A DNA stretch of 64,000 bases from Crotalaria pallida (lineage: Eukaryota > Streptophyta > Magnoliopsida > Fabales > Fabaceae), in NCBI GenBank assembly GCA_037953625.1, contig CM075651.1, positions 131,902,501 to 131,966,500 on the forward strand, in the 5' to 3' direction. Within the stretch, counting starts at the first letter, position 1. Every line of letters starts with the position of its first letter. The translations under genes and the position numbers were made by a program. Positions 56,582 to 64,000 of this stretch are shown piece by piece. Under the pieces are notes generated by a model that saw only the letters and a program-made list of their open reading frames with translations, was not told the origin of the DNA and did no database searches.

Positions 56582-57444
56582 GGGTCTGTATGTTGAGGTG
56601 ATTTTGGGAGGAAAAATTAGGGGGGGAGAGAAAACAAGTTTTTTTCCTTGTTTGGTATAGGAGAGAAAATGATGGGGAGAGAAAATGAGGTGAGTTCCAC
56701 TCAGGAAAAAAAAATTTCTCTCCCCCACATAAGAGAGAATGGGAGAAAAATCTGTTTTGGCATATAAAATTACATATCTGTCGTTCATTTATTCACTTTA
56801 TTTGATTATTTTTTTTAATTTTTAAAGAAAATTAATTGGAAAAAAATAAAGATTTTTTTTTCGATAAAAAAATTGCTATTTTATATATTTTGGACTCATA
56901 ATTTTTATCATAAAATAAAAAATTAAAGTAAAAAAATCTTTGGCTATGTTAAATATACATACATGTAAAAAAGAAAAAAATATTTATTTATATTTTGTAA
57001 AACAAGGGTTTAGTTGTCTTTTGACAAATTTGTTGTTTTCTCTCTTCCCTCTTTTCTCTCCAACCAAACGAAAGGAAAAAAAACTCAATTTTTCTCTCTT
57101 CCCCATTTCTTCACATTTTCTCTCATACCAAACTGTTGAGTATGGCTCATAGGTGCTGCAAAAGGGCAAAGGGATCTTGTGATCTGTTTTCTACTATATA
57201 TGTTTGTACTCTGTAATCCTGATTAACACAAGAAATAATACGGAACTATAGCTGCTCTATAGTCTCAGACGTAGGTATAATTGGCCGAACTGCGTAACCA
57301 ATTCTGTGTGTTATCTCTCTTTAATTTTCTTCTGTTCTACTACTGTTACAACACAAACAACCACAAAATCTATCTATTTTCTCTCCATAATCTCTCTTCC
57401 TTATTTCTCTCTTCCCATTTTCTCTCGTGCAATCAAATAAAACC
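56582..57444. mobile_element. Harbinger/Tourist-like MITE carrying a solo LTR
   Basis: TTA flanks both ends (56579-56581 and 57445-57447). The weak inverted ends are GGGTCTGTATGTTGAG on the left and an inverted GGTTTTATTTGATTG on the right. Related inner segments rich in GAGAGAAAA (left) and TTTTCTCTC (right) form a long imperfect inverted repeat. Without the solo LTR it is about 640 bp. The TTA target and ends suggest PIF/Harbinger. Confidence 0.6.
57134..57353. repeat. Solo LTR of a small Ty1/copia-type element
   Basis: The 220-bp unit starts TGTTGAGTATGG and ends TACTGTTACAACA, so it has TG...CA ends with short inverted repeats. It is flanked by perfect 5-bp duplications CAAAC (57129-57133 and 57354-57358). 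It inserted into the Harbinger-like MITE and internal sequence was lost by LTR-LTR recombination. Orientation was not assigned with confidence, although TG...ATTGGCCGAACTGCG fits a forward copia LTR. Confidence 0.85.
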
Positions 57445-57447
57445 TTA

Positions 57448-58271
57448 GTTCTTATTTTCACGTTAAAATATAAGCTGATGCGAATAATGTTGATATTTCG
57501 GAATTAATTTTGGGTTAATTCATTATATATCCAAACATGTACTTTATTTAAGATTTTTTTATCTATAGTTTTTTATATTTATAAAAAATAGAGATATTTT
57601 AGAAAAATAACATTGAGAATGAAACAAAAAAATTAAAAAAGATAACCACTTTTTAAGAATATTTTAAGAAAATAACATTGAAAATGAAACAAAATCACTT
57701 TTTAAAGATATTTTAAGAAAATAACATTGAAAATGAAGCAAAACTTAAAAAGGTTAGTTAATTTTTTCTTATATTTTAAATCAAGAAAAATATATTTGTT
57801 TTCTTATATTTCAAATCGGAGGAAGTGACATTTTTTAGAATCTCAACCATAATTATTTTTTATGTCCTTTAATTTAAGAAATGCTTATTCAATTTTTTTT
57901 ATTCTTATTTATATGATTTAATTTCCCTTTCCAATAATATTTAATTGCTTCTTTTCATAAATTCCTATTTATTCAACATTTTTTAAAGTTTCAATAATTA
58001 TAAGGATAATTTTAAAAATGCATATAAAATCATTACTACTAACAATATTAACTTCTTTTTTTAATGGACATGAAATTTTTAAAAAAAATCTTATATTAAA
58101 AGACAAAGTGAGTATAAAAGTGATTTTAAAAAGAGGTTTTCTATGGTATGCCCTAATGCACTTGATGAGAGATACCCAAGCGAGGATACCCTTATGTGAA
58201 AACTAAAAAATCATATCCCAAGTATTAAACAATTTATATCCCCATATAATTTTATTGTTTTAAGTATTTTT
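57448..58271. other. Intergenic DNA, nothing recognised beyond short direct repeats
   Basis: This is AT-rich. The segment TTTTAAGAAAATAACATTGA is repeated with small changes three times between about 57595 and 57735. Confidence 0.5.
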
Positions 58272-58281
58272 AACATGTATT

Positions 58282-58813
58282 TCAGGACGAGTCTAAAAAA
58301 TTAGGATTTCCCCTCCCCTTTTCCTTCATCTGTTTCTACTTGTTTTCATCTGTTGTATCTCGGTAGAGGGATAGACATTTGTCCCTCCCTTTCCTTTGGA
58401 AAAATGTGTGGGTTTGTTTCCTCCTGAGTTTTGTCTTGCCTTTGTGCAAGTTGTTTTGTGTGAGATCTGATGGTCATCCTCTTTACTCCAATAATTGGAA
58501 GGCTACTCGTCGAGACAGATCTCCCTTTGCCGACTGTTGATTTGGCTACCGTCCAACGGTTCTCTCGTTTTAGATCTAAGATTCCTTGTCGCCGAAATGA
58601 GCTTAGTCTCAACATCAATTAGATTGTTATCTTGGAATTAAAGGCTTTTGAATATCCTGTTAGAGTCCGGTAGAAGAGAGTCTGTTGTTGTAGTGTATTT
58701 TACTATTTTGTTTTTCCTTTAACTATTATTAGTGTGAAATATCTTGTACTTGTAAGTGTCATGTACCTGTACTGTTTCTAATCTATGAATAAAATACACA
58801 TTTCCCTTAAAAA
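58282..58813 (+). mobile_element. Poly(A)-tailed retroinsertion (truncated LINE or retrocopy)
   Basis: Perfect 10-bp duplications AACATGTATT (58272-58281 and 58814-58823) flank a 532-bp segment. It ends in AATAAAATACACATTTCCCTT followed by a short A-run. The 3' half looks like an mRNA 3' end (TTGTACTTGTAAGTGTC and similar). No open frame with known motifs was found, so a 5'-truncated LINE and a processed retrocopy of an unknown gene both remain possible. Confidence 0.65.
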
Positions 58814-58823
58814 AACATGTATT

Positions 58824-59651
58824 ATAGGACATATATTAATTTTTTTAATTTTTTAAGAAAAGTCTTTAATTTTTTAATCTCAATTTTAAAAGTTAAGATT
58901 TAACAAACCCAAAATAAAGATAGATACAAGTGCCCATGCAAAGATTTTAATCACAGGAATCAAATATGGATTTCACACTAGCCTACACTAAAATACAAAA
59001 ATGTAAGCAGAAAGAAGAGCAAAGTAAGAAGGAAGAGTGAAACCTGAGAAGAAAATAAATACGTAAAACAGCAGAAATGGTGTTGATGTGTTATATATGG
59101 TCAGTAGAAGCCTAGAAGGATATGTCCAAGTGACCAAGTGTCGGTGATGGAATCAATGTTGATGCTTCTTCTTCTGTAACATCAGATCATATCAGTTGTA
59201 GTAATTCATATCATAACTCACAACATACAACCCCTTAAAAGCAGCAACGGCCTTTCGATCAGTCACCAATCATGATGGCAATTGGCATCACCCCTTAATA
59301 CAAAAACAAAAAAAATACATTTAACTAAGATATGACGTTGCTTTTGTTAGTACCCCACCTTTCTCTTTCACTCCTTCGTGTACTAGCTTCTAATTAACTG
59401 ATTAGTTTCTTGGATGCCATTTTAAAGTGGATTTATAGTTCCAATTTTTCATTAACACAGAGATTGAAAAATGTGTAAGAATTTAATATATTTGAGTAGA
59501 AATATCGACATTTAATATTTAAAAAAGAATAATAATAATGAAAAAAAAATATGATTAAAAAATAATATATAAATAAATATTGAGTTTTAAAACTAAATAA
59601 TAAATAAATAAAATTGCATAATTTATAGGATGGAGGGTGTATCATATATCA
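58824..59651. other. Intergenic DNA, nothing recognised
   Basis: No coding region, repeat termini or RNA gene could be supported here. Confidence 0.4.
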
Positions 59652-59882
59652 ATATTTTTTTTGGGTGAACCATGATATCCACCCGCGTAACTTGGTAACT
59701 AATCCGTTCACACATTGATTGGACAATTTCGGGGATAACACACATCGATTGGACAATTTCGGGGATAACACTCTTAGCAATGCACTCTCCATTCATATGA
59801 GTTAGGAATCAAACCTGTGATCACATGCTTAAAAGACTCAGATCTCATCCATCTATGCCAACCTCCAATGATCCATGTATGA
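59652..59882 (-). mobile_element. SINE on the - strand with an internal duplication
   Basis: Read on the - strand it has a B-box-like GGTTTGATTCC and ends in an A-run (CACCCAAAAAAAA). ATATATCA flanks both sides (59644-59651 and 59883-59890). A 31-bp segment (CACATYGATTGGACAATTTC plus 11 bases) is tandemly duplicated at about 59712-59772. Confidence 0.7.
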
Positions 59883-59890
59883 ATATATCA

Positions 59891-60667
59891 TCTTGGTTGT
59901 TTTTAACATTAAATCGGTCGTCATAGTTTTGTATTCTGTAATTCTGAATAAATATATTGTACCTGTATGCATAGCTGGAAAATACAATGCATGAAGATGT
60001 AGGTCATTTGCTACAACAACAAACACGTGATGGTACTATAGTATGTACTATATGGATTGGCATTTCAACAGAGTTACAGATTTATGTATTGTCAAAGCCC
60101 CCAGCTAGCACTCATAAATCATGAGGTGACCTTGGTATCTTTGTAAGATTCCACTGCTTATTTGATTCCCTTCGCATCTTTCTCAATCATCCTTGCTTTT
60201 TATATGTATAATTCAGATTTCAGAATGTCACATCTCCAACTAAATTACGTTGGGTTTGTACTAAAATCACGTACATTTAAAACCCACTGTAGTTTTGTAA
60301 CAAAAAAAATTCACTAGTTCATTTTCAAATCTTCAGCCTATTATTATCATTGAAAAAGAGAATTAATGCTTGAAATACGTATTTTTCTACACCATTTGTA
60401 TTTGAAATAAAACTAATTATGACAATTTGTTTCATTTACATTACAAAATTAATGATTTTTTCTCGGACAATAAAAAAAAACACGAAACAAAAGTGTTTGA
60501 TTAAACGTTTACCGTGCTCTAGGATATACTTTACCTATGACATTAGGAGTTTGAATATCCGAGTCACAGCTTTGGGAAAAGCTTTACCCTAATCACAACC
60601 CCAAGTTAGTCTCGCAACTTGTTGTAAGATGCCCAATCAAAGACAAATATTGTAATCTAATATATAC
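59891..60667. other. Intergenic DNA, nothing recognised
   Basis: AT-rich with no supported gene. A faint tRNA-like GGAGTTTGAATATCC near 60549 is not enough to call a SINE. Confidence 0.4.
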
Positions 60668-60670
60668 TAA

Positions 60671-61044
60671 GGGCTCGTTTAGTGGTCAAGATAAGAACAT
60701 AATAGGATAGAGAGCAGATAAGATATGAGCATGATAACTCTTATCATGTCTGGTGCTTGGTGCATATCAGACAACAATGACATTGATGAGATAGTGACAG
60801 TGTGATAATGGTGGAGACGGTAGTGTTAATGTGTGAGGGTGTGAGGGTGAAAATTGCATTATCTTATCCTGCTTATTTCTAACCTAGTTCTCAATATAGG
60901 ATAAAAAATACATTAGGCAGATAGAATATGATAAGTCAACAAGATAATATTATCCTATCTTGTTGGCTCACCAAACTTAGGATAATAACATGTTAAGACA
61001 ACTATCATATCCTATGTTTCTTATCTTGCCCACCAAAGGAGCCT
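60671..61044. mobile_element. Tourist-like (PIF/Harbinger) MITE
   Basis: The inverted ends are GGGCTCGTTTAGTGGTCAAG on the left and CTTGCCCACCAAAGGAGCCT on the right, and TAA follows the target pattern on both sides (60668-60670 and 61045-61047). Related CTTATCTTG / CAAGATAAG segments recur inside. It has no coding capacity. Confidence 0.85.
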
Positions 61045-61047
61045 TAA

Positions 61048-62096
61048 TATTACAATGCTTACTAATGAACACTTCTATACTAATACTATTCTTACTACTA
61101 GAAAATGGCAAAACAATTAGCATTTGGAATAAGTTTTCTTTCTCCACCTTGCCCTGACTGTTGGAACTTGGAAGATATGCCATCGTGCCATTTTAATCAT
61201 CATTGCATAGTTGGTAAATTGGTATTTTGAAAGGAGAAGAATTTGATAAAGGACAACTGGACAAGTAGGCACCTTTTCAAATTTTTTGGAGAACCAAACT
61301 ACTTGCATTAACAGTAGTTGACAGAAAAATTGGCCCGGGATAGGACCAAACCAACGGTTACCAGTTACCACATCAATCCCAGTTCTTTTTCCAAAGTCCA
61401 GGGCTTGCTCCTCTGCCCCTGGCTGGGAAAAACAGTACCGGTTCTAAATCATACGTGAAACATAGTTTCGTATAAGAAATAAGAAAGTCTTGATGATTGA
61501 AACATAACGCTTTTTGCATTGGAATCTTTAACAAAAAGAATATGCTCAATGAAATACAATGAGTTGAAACTAAAACCTCGCACACACACTGCGAAGGAAT
61601 GAGGAATTGAGAATTGATGCCATCGGTATGACGAGACGGCAGTGAAAACTTAGATTGGACAGTGAGAAAAGTTGCAGAGAATAGAGGTTTTCATTTGAAT
61701 GAAGGGTGCTGGGCAGCAGAGAACAAAGTCCTTATGATCCAAGACTCAGAGAGACAAACTCCTAAATTATGATAAAATACACAAAAAGATTCATTCCCAT
61801 ATAAATTATCAGAGATTATATTAATTTTAACTAAAGAGAATGACATAAGTTAGTACTTTGCGCTGTGCTTTGTACGATCCTTGCAGTTGCGTGTTCATTA
61901 CAAACATGACCAACTAACAACACCGGACAAAATCAAAACTAATTAGAAAGACGACTTTAAGGTCAGAAAAAGAGATATAATCTCCATATGAGATAAGTAT
62001 CAATCTCTGTTCTGATTCACGCACTAGCTTTTCTTCTATACAGTTGCAACAAAAAGACTAGGACACGAGCAATTTAACCGATATACTCAATACACA
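61048..62096. other. Intergenic DNA and 3' flank of the UXT-like gene
   Basis: There is no convincing ORF. The right-hand few hundred bases should be the 3' UTR of the - strand gene ending at 62097. Confidence 0.5.
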
Positions 62097-63949
62097 TCAA
62101 AATATCCGTTCTGGTAAAGATTTCTCAGCTGGAAGTTCAAGTAATTCTCGAATCCCTTCAAGTACCTGCATTGATACAGTGGAAAAAAAAAATCCTCGTT
62201 AACTCCAAGCAAAGTACGTGAAATCAATTATTATATAGATAGATGACAACTTCCTCAAAATATCTTCAGGGAAAATTCAGTTTTGGCACAGTTTCAGAAT
62301 TATGTCAAACATTACCATCATTTTCTTTCATTATTTCAAAATAGTATCTAATTGACCAAATGGCATCCCTTAAGTGAAAAAAATTGGAAGGAGTGGGGAC
62401 TAAGAACTCGATTAGTTGAAGAAAAAAGAAAGAAGCCAACAACTAAGCATACCAGCTTGATCTGTGCTTTAATTGATGCAATTAACTGAGTGTACTCCTC
62501 TATCTGCCTGCAGGACGCAAGTCATGCTAGTTCAAACATAATTTCAACATTAAAAAGAAAAATGGAAGTAAAGAAAAGAAACCTAATTGACCTTGTCAAG
62601 ACGGATAGAAAGAGAAGAAAAGGGTGAAGATAAATTTGTTCCACAATGAACACAAGAGAGAGCGAAAGATAACATAAAACAGGAAAGTCAAAACCTAAAC
62701 AAAATTTCAAGGAAACGAGGAATTAATGGACTAACACCACACTGCAAAAAAATCTTAAGCCTGTAATATTACAAGTCAAGCCTTAAAAACAATGTTGCAT
62801 TATTCACTCCTTCCATCTGGGACTTGAAAGGTGTTAAAACTTACGTTCACTAACCATATGCTATATCTTCAATAATTATGAGCTTTCAGCCTAACCATGC
62901 CCAAAACATTAGCAAGGGAAGATAGATAGATTGACAGATACAAATCAAAAACACAGAAAACTGTCATTTGCCATTTTTCAAATCTCTTCTGCGCATGCAA
63001 GATATGAAGTATAACTAAAGAAAATAAAGTGCTTCAGTGCATTTAGTTACAAGTACATGGATAAATCAAACCCGGGTGGTTATTGATATAGGAAACATGA
63101 GGATCTTGGACAACAAATTATTAGTGTTTCAATGCCATCCAAACCACTCCACTAAAGTAAGTCATATTGTCACTAAAAATTTGAAGCAACGAACTTGGAA
63201 AGCCATAATAAGATTCATTACCAAGTTTCAACTAGGTAAAGTATGTTAACTGAATAACTTATACCTGGCTATCTTTTCTTCCCTTTTTTCTATAAAGTTC
63301 AAAGCTTCAGACCAAGTAAATTCCACATGAAATCCCAATCCTATATCCACAAATATGTGTTGTGTATCGGGCCTGTAAAGTTTCACTCAAATAGATAAAT
63401 ATAAAAGAGAGGACCATTTCACCAAGTTTGAGACAAAACAAAAAGAGGCATATGTAATTATAAGTAGGTAGATGAAAAGAACTTGGAGGTGGGTTAGAGG
63501 GTGAGGGGTTTTGGTAGTTTATCAGAGGAGATTTAAATCTACATGCAGTGATTGTAACTGGGGTAATAGGTGCTAGGTGAAAGCTGGGCTAGATATATAA
63601 AATAAATCACAATTTTTTATAATATGGTGGTGACTGGTGACTGATAATAATAACTATAAAGATGATATGTACAAGGGAAACATAAATGTCTGATCATATG
63701 GATTGGTGATAAAATACAAGCATGCCTTACAAAAATGAAAAGAAATCAAGAAGAAATTATGTAAATTCGAAGAAAGAACGGATGCAATTAGTCAGCAAAA
63801 CATAAAAAAGAATATACAAGATAAAAGCTGAAATGTATATAACTTACACTTCTGCCTGCAGGTATACCTCGGACCCAAGATTAACCAAAGTTCTTAGACT
63901 GGTCACACTATTCTTCTCTAAGTTTTCAATGTTTTTCCTCAAATCAGCA
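62097..63949 (-). CDS. UXT: UXT-like prefoldin-family protein, last four exons (5' part outside the window)
   Basis: Exons on the - strand are 63949-63848, 63372-63265, 62507-62453 and 62165-62097. All junctions are GT-AG and the phases agree, giving about 110 C-terminal residues. Characteristic parts are the first helix end and hairpin (SLRTLVNLGSEVYLQAEV), then PDTQHIFVDIGLGFHVEFTW and EALNFIEKREEKIARQIEEY. The C-terminal helix is IKLVLEGIRELLELP. The order helix, beta-hairpins, helix and the D-T-x-x-I-x-V-x-x-G-x-G-F pattern match UXT/ART-27, an alpha-class prefoldin subunit. In other eukaryotes it joins the R2TP/prefoldin-like assembly chaperone. The first acceptor (AG at 63951-63950) is the best fit; the N-terminal exons lie beyond 64000. 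Confidence 0.85.
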
Positions 63950-64000
63950 CTAATAAATGAAGTCAAGTGATTCCAAACATAATTACCGAGTGCAACAATG

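Overview
The window is plant nuclear DNA. It is AT-rich, has spliced genes with GT-AG introns, and is crowded with plant transposable elements. The two host genes (AGO7 and a UXT-type prefoldin), the long-TIR Mutator element and the palindrome-bearing Athila and SIRE-like retrotransposons suggest a papilionoid legume. The species cannot be fixed from sequence alone.

Layout. (1) 1-7301: 3' part of an Athila-type Ty3/gypsy retrotransposon on the + strand (RT-RNase H, integrase, a third ORF, untranslated region, 3' LTR). (2) 7302-15256: a SIRE-like Ty1/copia retrotransposon on the - strand (5' LTR, PBS, gag, pol, third ORF). The Athila element lies inside its third ORF. (3) 15257-20770: two paralogous + strand genes of the plant 'putative gypsy-type transposon' class, the first cut by the copia element and the second carrying stops. 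(4) about 21458-41112: a decayed Helitron on the - strand with one Rep-helicase gene and three RPA70-like genes. One RPA gene is split by a 3.9-kb CACTA element (21733-25608) that carries an exon-sized fragment matching LCB1 (serine palmitoyltransferase subunit 1). (5) 41113-47180: AT-rich intergenic DNA with SINEs and a possible second Helitron 3' end. (6) 47184-51913: a complete three-exon AGO7 gene. (7) 52500-61050: MITEs, a long-TIR MULE, a solo LTR inside a Harbinger-like MITE, a poly(A) retroelement and a SINE, many with target-site duplications that can be read directly. (8) 62097-63949: the last four exons of a UXT-like prefoldin gene on the - strand, running off the right edge.

Most notable pattern. 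The Athila (Ty3) and SIRE-like (Ty1) elements belong to different superfamilies. Both nevertheless carry, between pol and the 3' LTR, the same arrangement: a shared 12-mer CAGGTCTGATGG, clusters of short perfect palindromes (CTCGCCYRGGCGAG in one, CACTCGAGTG in the other), a CT-rich leader, and a third ORF starting with a similar MAS...KGKKPR segment. Each element also has its palindrome in its LTR. This looks like a cassette shared between, or converged on by, two retrotransposon lineages.

How the genes work together. AGO7 acts in the miR390/TAS3 trans-acting siRNA pathway. The UXT-like protein is a prefoldin-family chaperone subunit. No functional link between them is implied. Everything left of about 41 kb is mobile DNA in layers: Athila inside copia inside a gag-like gene, and CACTA inside an RPA gene inside a Helitron.
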